A stretch of DNA of 64,000 bases from contig CP126196.1 in the NCBI GenBank assembly GCA_030272155.1, positions 6,138,501 through 6,202,500 of the forward strand, in the 5' to 3' direction. This DNA is from Tetradesmus obliquus (taxonomy: Eukaryota; Chlorophyta; Chlorophyceae; Sphaeropleales; Scenedesmaceae). The notes beneath the pieces were generated by a model, which was not told the origin of the DNA, did no database searches, and worked only from the letters and a program-made list of their open reading frames with translations. Every line of letters begins with the position of its first letter. The stretch's first letter is position 1. This document shows, in pieces, positions 10,252 to 23,342 of this stretch. The translations under genes were made by a program, and so were the position numbers.

Positions 10252-12473
10252 TCAGATGCACCACAGGACTGATGAATTGTGAGCCACAATGCCCGAAGGC
10301 CCTGTGATTCTGCAGACATGAGCTGACTCGTTGTAACCAGCCCATCCTATGTAGTTGTCGTCTTTTGGTATTGTGTACACTGCATTGCCGTCACCATCGA
10401 AGATTGTGTTGTCCTTAGCAAACAAACCGTGGTCCAGTGCACGTTGGTGTCTGCTTGTGGCCCAGTACCTGCAGACAGACAAGTACAATCACATGGCGGA
10501 GAAACCCACAGATACTTGGACAAGCAACAGCCAATCACTGGCTTAGCAGCTGTCGATTAAGTGCGCTTTTGTGTCTATTTAACTGTTGATGAATGGCTAG
10601 GCAAGTCAATGTGAAGTTTCCTTCACGCGATTCTTAAGTATGACGTGCCTGATGCCCTGTCAATGGTTGAACATTCAACTGTACATTAGCTGAACATGAT
10701 GCCCCATCATTGTTGGGTATGCTGCAGCAGCAGTTTTGAAGCACATACATGCGGACTGCACGCTGCAGTAAAATACAGCTGCTTTTGAATTTTATTATTC
10801 TTGTTGGGTGTCATGTTGGCAATGGCCGCAACAGCATTAAGCCAGGCCTTTTATACAGTTTCATGCTCACCATACTGGCAGCGATTTGTTGAAGGGTGTC
10901 TGGTATCTGCAGCCTCCAAAGTTGCGTCCCTGGCAGCCCCACTTGCGCAGCAGATAGGCCTTGTTGATGTCGGCGCGCTGCTGCCAGAAGCTGCGCATGT
11001 GGCGCTCCTGTTGATCACGGTTGGGGTCATCAGCTGTGTGCACCCCCGATGTGTAGCTCTGCTCATTCTGCTTGCCATGCTGCATGATGACGTCAGACAG
11101 AACTGTAACCCGGAGTGGTGGCTGCATGCGGGCCTGCCGGATCTGAAAATCATTATCCTCATAGAAAGCAGGGTATATATTTTCATCAAACAGGCCAAAA
11201 CGACCAAGAGCTGTCCTTGTCAACCCAAAAGCATTGTACATTCCCAAGCCAATGGGATACGTCCTGCGGACATGCAGCAGCAGTATGGAGTGGTGTGGGC
11301 TGGTGATCAGGTGCATAATCGCCCCCCAGCAAAGTAACCTCAGAATGGCAGCATGCAAGCTGTGGAATGCAGCCTACATTCTGCACAGTGCATTGCATGC
11401 GGGGTCTAGCCAACTGGTGGGCCAGGGTCCTCATATGCTGCTTCATCCAGGCTGCAGGATTCAGAGAGCACAGGCCGTGCACAGCAGCATATGAGTGACA
11501 CAAGCACTCTGATGGTGTACAAGCGCATGTGTTCGGCCATGACTGCACATGAATGTGTATGTGCAATTGTGGTTTGTTGGCGTGGTGAGTCGCCTCACCA
11601 GTTCATCAGCACCACCTCCATGCTGTTGTCCCTGGAGGCGTTCCACATGTGCCCAGCAAGCTTTTGCAGTGATCCTGGCATCCAGGCTGTGTCACGTGCG
11701 CAGTAGATGCCCCACGCTTCATCCGGGAAAGCCTGGAACACTGTAGCACGCATAGAGCCAGAAGATGCCATGAAAACCTCAAATTTGTGTGTGAGCGCTG
11801 TCAGACAGGCACAGCAGTATACGCTGTAGGCAGCAAATGGTCTGCACAAGAGGTGAAAGACACCACAGCATGCTCACATGGATACACATTGAGTTGTGGA
11901 ACCACTAGCAACGTCACGCTGCTCTCACAGCTAGTCAGTGACCTACCTACCTACCTTTAGCATCACACCAGCAGTCTTTTGGTGTCCTACTGTCAGCAGC
12001 AGTGTTGCAATCATGCATGTGTTCGCACCTGCGTTCCACCCCTCAGCCACCGAGGGCGTATGTGTGCAGGTGATTATCACAACGTTGTCTGCATACTCCT
12101 TCAGGTGCTGCACCTCATACCAAATGGCGCCATGCGGCGGGCTCAAAGCCCTCTCCGGTATCACCACCACAAAGTTTTTGACCGGGTATTCCAGAGTGCT
12201 GTAGTAGAGGCGCAGGACCAGCTGCTGAGGGTCCCGGCCTATGCTGGTACCGATGAACGGCACGTACCCAGACGTGCCATTGAGCGGCCTCACAGCCCTA
12301 TGAGCGATCTTACATATGTTAGGGCGGGTGTTTTCATAGCGATAGTAATGAGCGTATGTGACTGGTGGATCCCGATGAGTTGCTTGGCTCGAGCCCGGAG
12401 AAGCAAGCTGGCTGATCGAGTGCAACAGCAACATCCAAGCTGCTGTCATGGCTCTCTTAGATGCCCACATCAT
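10252..12473 (-). CDS. GT2-like glycosyltransferase, copy A
   Basis: A secretory-pathway glycosyltransferase with a GT-A, family-2-like arrangement. It has four exons: 12473-12029, 11797-11599, 11263-10871 and 10468-10252, all with GT/AG borders and compatible phases (1, 2, 2), giving 417 residues. The chosen Met begins a signal-anchor-like N-terminus (ASKRAMTAAWMLLLHSIS). The domain then starts at about residue 70 (GYVPFIGTSIGRDP) and includes the hydrophobic strand FVVVIPE, the nucleotide-sugar-site-like SVAEGWNAAL created across intron 1, ARDTAWMPG near 185, TYPIGLGMYNAFG across intron 2, and YEDNDFQIR with the acidic EDND at 250-253 as likely catalytic base region. The open frame extends upstream to 12840 with another hydrophobic segment, so a longer N-terminus through a further exon is possible. 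The donor and acceptor sugars are unknown. Confidence 0.82.
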
Positions 12474-13319
12474 GCAATCACTGGTTAATGCCGTGGTGAT
12501 ATGTGGCTCAAGGTCATCAGCATCAACGACGTGAGCTGGCCGAGGAAACGTAGACTCCCGCAAATCAGAACGTGACAATTCACAGGAATTTACAAATATT
12601 TTAGAGAACAGATGCATGTACGCTTTGATTTCGTGGCCCGCAAAGCCTACTGCGGCATTCCCTTCCCTGCAGCTGCAGAACATGCCCAGTTGCAAATTGA
12701 AATGGCTCTCGCTGCTGCGAAATATAAGCAAACAAAGTGCAACACCCAGCAAACTAAGTGTTTTTTTGGGGCTCGTAAGCAGCCTGCAATCAACGTGTTT
12801 TGACCAGTGCAAGCAATCGCCCCCTGCAGATCTGCTCTGGAGCTAGCCGAATTCTTCCGCCACCGCCGGTCTGCGGCAGAGCACCCCCAGAAGGTCACTG
12901 CGGAGACCTGAATCTGCCTTCCGGATATTTGTTTTTGTAGCACAAGCAATGCGTCAGATGACTGAAAACTGTTTCAGCAATGCGAGCCAGCCTGGAACAC
13001 AGGCTTTCTTCCCGGGGGTAATGTGTAAGCTTTGACCATGTTGTAGTATAAAAAATTGCAGGGAAGACAATACATTCTGCAATAGCCGCATGCAACATTT
13101 TGCTCACTCACATATGTGAAAGGTCCCCCCCAAAGGCACCATGGCTGCTTCAACTTCAGGTGCTCTAGTGTGCTTCTCCTGCTCTAGTCGTGTTCTGGTG
13201 TTACCTGCATTCAAAAAAAAACCTGGTCAGTGCCCGTCCCCGGTAGCCACGACCATGTTCCACGGCGGTGAAGCGCAGGGCTTTAGATGCACATGTGACC
13301 AGCGAAGCGTACATTTCAT
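12474..13319. other. Region upstream of GT2-like gene
   Basis: It holds the open extension of the GT2-like frame to 12840, with a hydrophobic segment near 12750. It may therefore contain an unrecognised 5' exon or the 5' UTR and promoter. Otherwise I see nothing. The mirrored stretch is 31056-31901. Confidence 0.4.
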
Positions 13320-16300
13320 CTAAAGGGAAAACTGGCAGTAAGCTAAATTGAGCCACGGCTTATCAGCACGCCATTGCTTTCGCATACTTCCACCAAGCAG
13401 CAGACCATAACCCGGTATGCCATATCGGGTACCCTCCAGCGGATCCGCTGTCAGGGCACCATCGGTGTTGTACAGTTGCTGTACCATCACCGCATGCAAC
13501 TTTGTCATAAACATATGACTGCAACCGGGAGTTTGTGCACGGTGCACCACATATGTCATCTTTCACTTGTTGAGCCCATATTGCACAGCAATTGCATCTA
13601 TGTCCGTCAATAGATTCAGAGTTTGACAAACCGCGTGACTTGCAATTGCAAGTACAAGGTGCACTCACTTTCTATCATGCGGCATTTTTCTTGGCGTGAT
13701 TCCATCCGGTGTGCTCAGTGCAGCTGCCGCCTGTCATGCTGCTGCCTCAGCAGCGCCCGCATCCTGTTGCTGCGTACAACAGCCATGTCGCCAAAACCTT
13801 CATACGCGAGCAACGGCATGCCCTCCGTTGGCAGGCAGCCAGGGCTGCTGCACTGCTCAAAGAAGTCCTCGACGATTTTGATGACACGGCGCAGCGGACT
13901 GGGCGGTGCCTCCGGCCCCAAAGGGTTGACCGCTGCATAGTTGTTGCCCGGGTGCCTGCGGAGTCGCCAACATTTGTCAGCGAGCGACAAGTGAGGGAAC
14001 CTGGACAGTACCCAAAAGCTATATTGGCATTTCTGATGGCAAGGCCACAAGTGCGCCAACTTGTGCCAGCAGCACATTGAGCTGGTGAGATGGCTTATCA
14101 CCATGGGATAGTTTTGAATTGCGACCTGGGTAACAGGTGATTTCAATTCAAAACTGTTCTTTCGCTCACACAAGTTAAACTTAAAGGAAGAGCATGTGAA
14201 ATAGTACACATACACGTCTATGAGCAGGCCATGACCTGAACACCAGCTTGTGACAGAGCCATCTACCTGTGCAGTGCTTTACCCGGGTTGTGCCATTTGC
14301 TGTTATGTCAGTCGCACCATGTGATCGGCAGAAGAGCTCTGACAGCGTAGAAACATGCCAAGCTATGGAGGCTCGGGATTTGGAATCACACACAGCTCCC
14401 TAAGCTGATCCTGCCATGCTGGGTACACCGGAAGTGGCCGACATGGCTGCGGCAACAGCGAATTTGTGCGAAGCGGCTTACAAACATTTGACAGAAACGC
14501 GATGGTCCAGTTGTAGCAACGTCTCACCTGTTGTGCATGGCCAATGTGCTGCCAGCCATCTTGCGCCAGTGGGTGTCGTTGATGGCTTCCCTGCTGGCGA
14601 AGCAGCCCGACCAGTCATGGTCCCACCATCCAAGCGGAAAGTCATACAGCACAGCATCCGGCGGGCCCGTGTTGTTGTTGCGGATGAGCACCCTGAACAA
14701 GCAGGTGTTGTAGATGTCTGTGTTGTTGTACATCGGGTGTGCCTGCAACGTGTGCATGCGCCGAGCGCGTCATAAGTATCACTTGCGGATGTTATGGTAT
14801 AGAGCGGGATGGCTGGGCAAGGTCACAAGGAGAGCCTAGACGGGCCAAAATGGTCTTAACATGGTCCGACACATGTTGACATTTGAGCAGATCAGACGCT
14901 GCTGCATGAATGTTATTGTTGAACCATACACTTCTGTGTCTGTAGCACGTGTAACACAAAGTTAACAAATCTCTCTATCATGCCGATGTGCTTGCAGCCA
15001 GTGTGAAGGTGTACACCTTGACACACACTAATTTGAAGTCAAACGCATGCTGTTTGCTGTGATGCCACATACCAAACAAGTCGTCATTAGATCTGTCAGT
15101 GTTTGCGGGTACTGCTGATTCAAGCAGATATGCGTGTAGGTCAACGACACACTTGCCCGATTTTATGAAAACTACTGCAATCACTATGTTATCACCTTAT
15201 GCATTCTTTCTGTCAACACATGCACACCCACACTTATGTTACTCATTTGGGACACCAGTGTGTGTATATGCTGATGTCAAAGCAGGCTTTTCAAGATGCG
15301 CAGCGACATTGACTGCAACACTTTTAAGCATTTTGTGGATATTAACAGCAGCACAAGACTTTTGCAAAGACTCAATTCTGCGCTCTGTACCTGCATCCCT
15401 GAGACAGGGTGTCCCCACCCCTTTACATGCCGGAACCGCAAACTGTCAAGTAAACGCGCTCACACCCTCACGTCGCACACTTCACGAAACCAAAGATGTC
15501 CAAAAACTTCAAGTAACACTAAACACATGAGACATGTTCACCTGTGGTGTTGTGTGTCCTGGCTTGGTGTAACAACGCCGGTATAGTAGCCACTAGCCGC
15601 AGCAGGGCTGTGGCAATGATTGACATGCAGGCGGCGCTGGCTGGCACTCACCGTGATGTAGCCGTTAGGCTTGCACAGCTTGTCCATGACCTCTCCCGTG
15701 AAGTTTGCGTGGTTGAGGGGCATGCGGAGGGCTGTTTGCATGATGCGATGGCTGAGCTTGGATCCTGGCTCTATGCGCAATACGTGCTGATTGGTCCACC
15801 TGCGCAGCCACATAACGTCAAACACCATGTGTGTGTGCAACAACGATTCAGCACTAGCGCTACAGCAGTATCACAGTACGCAGAGGTCAGCGTTGCGAAG
15901 TGTGCTAAGAACTTGACTGTGCTGTTGCTAGATTTGGCTGGATAAGATAACATATTGTCAAGAATGGCAGCAGCACGCAACCTGCATGCAGCCGCAAAAG
16001 CTGATATGGCCTTCTCTGGTTGGTCAGCACCTCTATGCACGCATGACATTGTGCACCACAACATGTGCGCTGCATATGTTTGCATACTTACCTTGTGACA
16101 AACTGATAACAAGTGTCCAACAAGTGGCTGACATCTGCATGCAGTAGCACATTGGCAGCAAACAAGGCATATTGGTGGGCATTGAGCAACAGCAGCCAGA
16201 CACCAACATCCAAATATGATGGGCCATTGCAACACAATATGTTGTTTTGCTGTTGTACCAGCATGTCCTTCTGCTTCCTTAGTTGCTGTCTGTTAACGCT

Positions 16301-17846
16301 ATGTTTGATATGAAGCTTCATTGAATTACACATCGCTTGTTGCAGCCTGCCGACACAGCCCCTGCGCCGCCATGGTGCAATGTGCTGCTCAGGCTATTAG
16401 CCAGCATACGCTGGTGACACAGCAGAGCAGTATTCCGTGCTAATGCAAGCACGAGCGTAACCGCCAAGTTAAGGTCACGTGCTACGTGGACTTCCAGGCT
16501 GTGGGCTTTGTAATCAGCCCAGAAGTGAAGATTGGATTTAACAGGCCAGCGACATACATGACACACCAGCTGCTTATCTTGCGCTTGTGCAGTCGGGATG
16601 GGCATGGCCCCCAAGGCCTGGCACGAGCAGCATGCTTACTGTGGAGGCCACAGAAACACCGCGCGCTCAGCAGGCGCCTCACCTCTGTACAGCACGACAT
16701 CATTGTCCATCCAGAAGTGGCCGTACTTGTGCAGCAGCATGAGGCGCACAAGGTCCGCCCAGGCGGCATGCATGGTGCAGCTGCGGCGGACAAGGCTGCC
16801 GTTGCCGGAAAATGCGTCACCCTCCCATGGCGTGCCCACCACCTCCTGTGCAGGGCAGTGGGGGCAGTGCAGGCCTGGCCGCTGTGAGCGCTTGCACCAC
16901 AGAAAAGTGCAAAAAGAGGCCGTGCTATGCATGCTCCTGACTGCCGCCAAGTCGACGCGTGCAAGGCTGACCAGCTTCACAACAAAGTGGGCACTTTCTG
17001 TTGCTGCCGCGCCAGGAAGCTTGTGTTAGGGTGCAGCCATGTGCATGCAGGCGTGATTAAGTTGGCGCTGTGCAGCGGCCAAGCTGACCACTGGCAACCT
17101 CGTGTCAAGCTACAGCTTGCCACTAAGAGCGGCAGCCTTCTGAAAGCTGCCTGCAGTAAGCGATCTCAGCTTGCTGACTACTTTCAGGAGAGCACACTCC
17201 TGCTGAAGCCCTGATGCTGGCAACATGTGCCTCACCTTGCGGTACTCGAAGCGCTTGACCGTTATGTGCTCAGAAAATGTGTCGAAAAAGGGTGCCGTGT
17301 TGTTCGTCACCAGCAATGATGTATCATCCGTCCACACAACCAGCCGCGCCTTGCGCAAGTCCTGCAAAAAGGACATGCAATGTTTTTGCGCAAAAGAGTG
17401 TGCATTGTGGCAATGTTATTGCTTCCGTGCTTTCAGGCCTTGATTCATGGGTGCATTCCATTGTGGCTGGTGCTGTCCCAGATGGGGCCTCACATGTCAT
17501 GAACTCCACTTAAAGAACCTTGTTGGGCAACACAGTTCGCAAACATCTGCTGAGCAGCCTGCGGGGTGCCTTCAACACAACTCCCGCGACCTGATGCTCC
17601 AGGTTCTGTACTGCAGGCACTGCATGAATAGGCACTACTCTGTCACAGCGACCCCACATATGCTTCCTGTGCATTGCACTAGCAGCCCATGTCACCTTTT
17701 CACACACCCTTGGCAGCCTACTATAGAAACTAGCACCTTGCAAACGCACCTGCGTCATAAGGAAGACCTGCATGCTAATCAGGTTAGCCTTCCAGTATGG
17801 ATGCAGGCGCACCAAGTACTGGTTGTATATCAGCTGCCGCGGTTGC
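13320..17846 (-). pseudogene. GT32/alpha-1,4-type glycosyltransferase, copy A, lacking its first two exons
   Basis: This copy retains the exon at 17846-17750 and everything downstream: 17361-17236, 16845-16683, an exon ending at 16092, 15799-15652, 14742-14528, an exon starting at 13955 and the last exon ending at 13320. The catalytic DXD exon reads GHFWMDNDVVLYRG. The tandem-duplication junction at 17954 lies 108 bases upstream of the first retained exon. The two 5' exons with start codon and membrane anchor, present in copy B at 36788-37680, are therefore absent here. Unless a new start is captured from the joined sequence, this copy cannot make the full protein. One coding difference from copy B is Ser here against Phe there, in GDAF(S/F)GNGSL. 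Confidence 0.75.
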
Positions 17847-17954
17847 CTGCATGCATCGGCACACGCAGTGCACATCTGTTGCTCCACACAACAGCTGCAG
17901 CAAAGAAACAACATGCCCCATTGATGCTTGTCAGCTACGTGTAACAGTTACTTC

Positions 17955-18441
17955 CCCGTTGCTCGCACAGCAGTGCTGAGCACTTTCAAGTCCGCCTTCA
18001 GCATCGAGCAGCACGGCATGCAACATGAAGAGGCACTTCGATTGCTGTCAGCAACAATCAAGCCATTAGCTGGGTCGATTCGAGTGATGTATGGCTCAGA
18101 TCGGTGGGGGTTGACCTGAGGTGGTTGAACTGCCCTGGGCCTTGTCCTGCACGATCATCGCCTGCTGCGGAGCCTAAGCCCACCCGCAGTTGTGCTGGAG
18201 ATGGCGATGTCAGCTGTTGGGGCCGTAACCGATGAGGTAGGTGCAGCAATGGTGCTCTGCAGCACCGTTAGCAGCAACTGCTGCTGCCCTGGCAATCTTG
18301 CTCATGCAGTGCTGCCTGCAGGACGCACAAGCAGTATACGTTTAAGATGAAAGGTGTAGGTGTAGCTTCTGCGCACATCTGCTGCAGCGACATGTTCCTG
18401 TAGAAGTTGGCAGGGCAACCTGCTGCAGGACCAGCAGCAGC
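17955..18441. other. Left end of duplication unit; junction sequence
   Basis: The tandem junction lies at 17954/17955. This stretch has no partner in the window, because copy A's version precedes position 1. I see no gene in it. On the minus strand it now sits immediately upstream of the truncated GT32-like copy A. Confidence 0.6.
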
Positions 18442-19493
18442 ATGTGGTGGCAACAGCAAGAGAGACTCTCTGGGCTATGTACGCTGCCACCATGTTCAAG
18501 CACCGTGTGTTGGACAAACGGTTGCTCACTCTTCTGTCTGATGATGTCCATGCCTTGCAGTTGTGTTGTCACTGCCGCCCCTGTACTACCCTGTGCAGCA
18601 ACTGAGGCGATCATGGTGACCAGTGACAGCTTTGAGGCAGACCAGCAGTGCTCTGCCTGTTGTGTCAACTGCGCGGCGGCTTATACCATACAGGTGAGCT
18701 CAAATTGTGTGGGTGGACACAGCCGCTATCCATGCTGTGGCTGCTGACACTTGCTGTGGCTGCTGACATTCCCAATGTTGTAGGTGCATGTCAGCATAGG
18801 CACAACAACCGCTGAACAGCTGCACTGTTATGCGCGCACATCATGTACCGCACTCACTAAAAAGCACTCCTGCCATCTTCATACTGTTTCTGTCACGTGC
18901 AGTACTTCTTCCACCAACGGTGACACTGCAAAGGAGGCATGCTGCGTGGCTTGGACAGCTGCCACTACCGGTCACGCATACAGGTGAGTGAGCAGTAGGT
19001 TCAGCGGCCTTAACAGCCAAGCAGCTAGTGAATGGTGCTGCCTGCACTAGTTGTTGTCACAACGTGTGATTAAAACTGTAGTATGTAGTGCATGGCACAG
19101 ACATCACCGAAGGACCCTTGCAGAGCTAGTGGTGACAGCCATTGCACAAGGCGCACCAGCAAACCCAGCGAGGCATGAAGGGCATGTGCAGCTGATAAGG
19201 CCATCCAGCAGTGCATTTCAGGCTGTGCAAGTAGTTGACGCTTGCCCCAGCAAGCAAGGATGAAGTAATATGTGCCATGTGTTGCTGCTCGCACAAGTCG
19301 AATGTGCAGGGTCTGCAGTGAAGCGCGCCAGCAGTGTGACGTGAAGTTTTCAGCTGTAGGTAGAGGCGGCCACACCATACTGTGGTCCAATCAACCTGAA
19401 GGGGCGCCCCTGCTGGCAGCAGCTTCTTGCGGGACAGGCAATGTGGCTACTACAGCTCCAGGCGATGGTGTTGGTGTGGTATGCAATGCATAG
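18442..19493 (+). CDS. Putative Cys-rich protein, copy B
   Basis: This is the second copy of the gene described at the window start, here with more upstream sequence. The open frame of the first visible exon runs from about 18442 to 18693 and includes a hydrophobic, Cys-rich stretch (LFCLMMSMPCSCVV) that could act as a secretion signal. Exon 2 is 18784-18983 and exon 3 is 19310-19493. Phases match (0, then 2). The only substitution against copy A nearby, at 19296, falls in the second intron. The true start codon was not resolved and could lie in an earlier exon. The function is unknown. Confidence 0.4.
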
Positions 19494-19990
19494 ATGTGTG
19501 ACAGCATACTTGACTGTTTGAAGCAGCGTGTACACAACAACTTGTGCTGCTGATGACAGCCAGTTGTCTGTGCATCTGGTACTGATTGCTGAGCTCAGCT
19601 CTATGAAGCCAACTTTGCGTCATCCTGCAGCAGCAGCAGCAGCGCAACAAGCTGTTTCTTTTTCTGCGCACCACAGCATTGCTGTGCTCCATTGTTCTCT
19701 GTTGGTGGTGGGCCACAGGCAAAGCACTTTTGTTACCATGTTGCTGGTATCGTGCTTGTGTTGCTCTTGGCACGCAGCATCTGTTGCTGCTGAGTCCTGC
19801 CCCTTTTGCACCGTACTGTTGAGGCACTGCCAGGTTGTTGAGCAGCGGCGTGGATGGGCTCATGTTTCGTATTTATCATCAATATACTTACTGTGATCGG
19901 TAAATTGCAACAGGAATCATCGCATGAACGTTCGACAAATAGGGAAAGTCAGTGCGAAATAGGGACGGAACATAAGTCCCTATATGTTGT

Positions 19991-20076
19991 CGCTAACCAG
20001 TCCCTAACCGGTCCCTAAGCCATCCCTATACAGCGTTTAGGGACGACTTAGGGACTGATTTAGGGACTGGTTAGCG
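19991..20076. repeat. Imperfect foldback (hairpin), copy B
   Basis: Copy B of the foldback at 1410-1495. I saw no difference between the two copies within the arms. The T/A substitution at 20152 lies outside the hairpin. Confidence 0.75.
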
Positions 20077-20549
20077 AAGCCAGTCTTAGTGCAGTGCTAT
20101 CACCTGAACGGTGCCGGACATGTAATTATCCTCTCTCAAAAATACAAAAAAATCAGCCCTTAGAGCAACAGGAGGTACGTTATCAGGCCGCTGCTGCGGC
20201 AGCAGTACTGATCAGTAAGTATGAGTATCAATACCGATTCAATCAGCGTGTCTGGCTGTAATATACTATTTTGTTGGTGGCTAAGCAGCAAAAGAGCATG
20301 AAGTGTGATGGCAGGCTTGAGTTGTTGGTTTTTGTTGATGACCAAATCATAGTGCAGAATTCCAGCACTTCATAGCAGCAGCTGCCAGCTGCAGACAGTG
20401 TCTGCTGCACTGTAAAAGTATGCTGATTATCAAACCCTGCTTGCCTGCAACCTCAGCTTGTTTTACCAGACCAATTTTGAAAATTTTGTTGTCGTCAGCT
20501 GGGCTGATACCGTATGACATATATTTGTTCCACTGTGACTGTCCTGCAG

Positions 20550-21041
20550 GCCATCATGATCAGCTGATCAGCCCTGCAACCTTCTAATCACTTGCTTGAA
20601 TCTAAGTGTTCCAGGCACACAGGAAAAGATCTGCTGCTTGCAGACAATGTGTTGCACAAACGCAATGCAAGCTGGTTTCACGTGCTGTTGCGGCGTTGAC
20701 TCACGTCACTCAACTTTGGAGGCATAGTGTGGCAACTGGTGTATATCATCACAGCTGCCATGCGCTGCTGCGTCCTGCACGTATGCTGCAGCACAGTCGC
20801 GTGGATGCCACCCCGGTGATTACTCTTGCACACGAAGTGCTTAGTCTACAGCTGCGTTGCTGCTTCTTATGGCATCGGGAGCTGGTGGGTTGTGGGTACA
20901 TTCGGGCGGGGTCTCTTGATCCAGCATTCCTTGACGGTGCAGATACTGATTGACAGCCAGCATTGCCTGCACTGCTGCTGGCAACTTGCTTCAAACTTAC
21001 ACAGCAAGGCACATCTCGGCTGCTGTTGGGCAAAGATAATG
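20550..21041 (+). pseudogene. Decayed inverted copy of the TPT-like transporter exon 2, copy B
   Basis: Copy B of the broken transporter paralogue at 1969-2460, with the same frame breaks. Its presence in both copies shows that the decay predates the 18.6-kb duplication. Confidence 0.75.
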
Positions 21042-21669
21042 GCCCCACTACAGCATATGGGACCAGTGACAGGCATCAGAGGCAACAGCACCATAGCTTG
21101 CGCCGACCCCCACCTGCCAGCCGCCGCGTCTTGGCCACCAGAGGATCGTCTGAATGCATTGCGACCCCACCTTGCTTCCTTCTCTGCTTCTGCTGCTATA
21201 GCGGGTGTTGCTGCTGCTGCTGCTGCCAAGGGTGCTGCCCGGCAGATCCAAACACTGATGTATGGGAGTATTTCTGAGGGCTCAGCGGCCCTTCAGTGTT
21301 TTTTTCGAAAATCGATTTTAGCCAATATAATTTCATGTGCAAACTCATGTGTGTGACACCTGTAGGCTGCAGGCTTGACACGCCTTGACCCGCGCCGCCA
21401 CACGGACTAGACTGACTCAGTTGGACGAGCACACATGCTGGTCGCTTTTTACTTCCACTGCACACCTCAGCTGGAACAGCGCAGGCAGCTCCCCCTGAAC
21501 CCCCTATATCATAATGATAAATGCTACCTCCGGTCTTGCAGTCAGTCATACAAACCAACTCAGATCCAGCGGGAATGCAAAGAAGAATCATAACGGCTGC
21601 ACACTGTAACTAAATAAAAACAGTGAGGCGCATCCGTACTTGCTTGACAGCAGCTGCTGATCTCCACAA

Positions 21670-23342
21670 TCACCTGTTTTGACACTGTCCGCTGCTGCTG
21701 CTGCTGCTGCTGGTGTTGCTGCTGCTGCAGTTACATGGCACCTCTATATTTGCAGCTGCCCATCGCCCCGATTGGTACCACAGCAGCCCGGCTATTGCAA
21801 TGCTGTATCCCATCCACTGCATGTTAGTCACTACTGTGCGGTACACATGCATTGCCGCCAAAATACACACCCACTCTTTTATAACTCCCGACAAGCTGGT
21901 TGTCAAAGCAGATGTGAGTTGAATTAGCTTGAAAACCACACAGTTGAGGCTGGTTGCCAGCAGGCCACTGAAAAGCACTGCAGGCATTGCTGGCTGCCAA
22001 CGGTCATATGTCTGCACTAAACGCCGCCCCTCAATCACTGCCATAGGCAGCAGCAATGCAGCTGCAGAGTAAGGTGCTACATGTGCAAGAGTGATCAGCG
22101 GGGTGGAATTCACTTGACTATGCTGCAACACTCGTTGCAGGAAGCAGCAGCGGATAGCATCTGTCACAATGGACCCAAGCTGCAACACCATGCCGGTAAC
22201 GTCCAGTGTGACATCTCCATACGAGGCAATTCCAACGCCAGTACATACCACAAGCACTTGCAGCGCCTGCAGCAGCTGCGCTGACTCAGTTCCCAGAGCA
22301 ATGCCCAGCAGGTAGATGGTAGCAGGGCCGCCAGCCTGCAGTACAGCCACCGTGGAAGTGATGCATGGCCCCGAGCCACAGTGTCAGCAGAGGAAGGTGT
22401 CAGCAGTGATTTGTTGCGCCAAGTAGCTTGTGGCTCATAGGCCCCTGCTGCATGCTTGTGGGTGCAGCCCAAATCACGTCACTGTGGAGCAGTCATACAT
22501 GCACCGAGCCAGACGAACTGCCAGCGTAAATCTGCAGACGTCGCCCATCCGCAATGTCATTTAGATGTCACATGTGGTCAGACATCTGCAACTGCAAACC
22601 GTACAACTACCAAAGTTTGTACTCGACTCTGAGGCAGCAAGCAGCATGCATCACACTCACTAGTTTGCTGCTAGATGTCGATGTCTTGCAAACTGCAGTC
22701 TTGCAAACTGCAGCTGTCACGAGGCTGAAGCAAGAACAGCATGCGCTTTGACTGGCGTGTGCCTCGAGCTGCAAAAAGGGCCATTGCGCAGGACCACTAG
22801 TCCATGGTGTTTCATATTGACTGTACGCAATACTAGAGCTAGCATAGAGCAACATATCCACATCTGAGGTGCAAGCAGTGATGATGGCAGGCCCCCTTGT
22901 ATCACTGTGAGTAAGGTGTTCGTTGCATTGTACTATTGCAAAGTATGTTGCCTGCAATTCATTGGATTGTGGAGCAGATGCGTGGCGCTGATGGGTTGCG
23001 CTGCCCCTGCTTACCCACCTTGAGCATCTGGATGGTGGGCACACTCAGGAAGATGAAGCTGGCGTTGCCCAGCACCAAGGATGACCCAAACAGCACACCT
23101 ATCGCCGCCAGCTGCATGTTCAGGGTCCTGTTGCCATGCTGCTTGATGGTGTCAGGAACAGCAAGCACGCTCATCATAACCCTGGTGCTGAGGCTTGCCA
23201 GCAGCATGTGCCACAGCGCCAGCAGAAATGGAAAGCGAAATGCTGTATAGCCTAAAATGTACTTATTGGTGAGAATGATAGATACTGATAAACCTACCCA
23301 CAGAGCAATCCAAAGAGCAACTGCACATCGTGTGGGTCCCAT
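21670..23342 (-). CDS. Triose-phosphate/nucleotide-sugar transporter family protein, copy B
   Basis: Second copy of the two-exon transporter: exon 1 is 23342-23019 and exon 2 is 22335-21670. The encoded 329-residue protein is identical to copy A in every frame I compared. With both copies intact the gene dosage would be doubled if the duplication is real. Neighbours are the same as in copy A: an inverted decayed paralogue downstream and the truncated LINE upstream. Confidence 0.85.

Larger units (their letters stand above)
1..17954. repeat. Tandem duplication, copy A (left end outside window)
   Basis: Every stretch of this segment recurs 18581 bp further right, or 18582 bp right of position 10780. 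Differences found: T715/A19296, T1571/A20152, C14880/A33462, T15934/C34516, G16808/A35390 and one extra G at about 29362 in copy B. The match stops after TTACTTCC at 17954. The next 627 bases have no partner inside the window, so they are best read as the left end of copy B, whose partner in copy A lies before position 1. The identity is about 99.97 percent, so this is either a very young duplication or an assembly (haplotype or misjoin) artefact. Confidence 0.95.

Noticed and set aside
10801-11337. 178-codon frame on the plus strand
   Set aside because: It is antisense to exon 3 of the GT2-like gene, whose minus-strand frame has family motifs and proper splice borders.
17955-18581. Spacer between two copies of the repeat
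   Set aside because: It is simpler to treat it as the left end of copy B, whose partner lies before the window start. This gives a perfect head-to-tail tandem with one junction.
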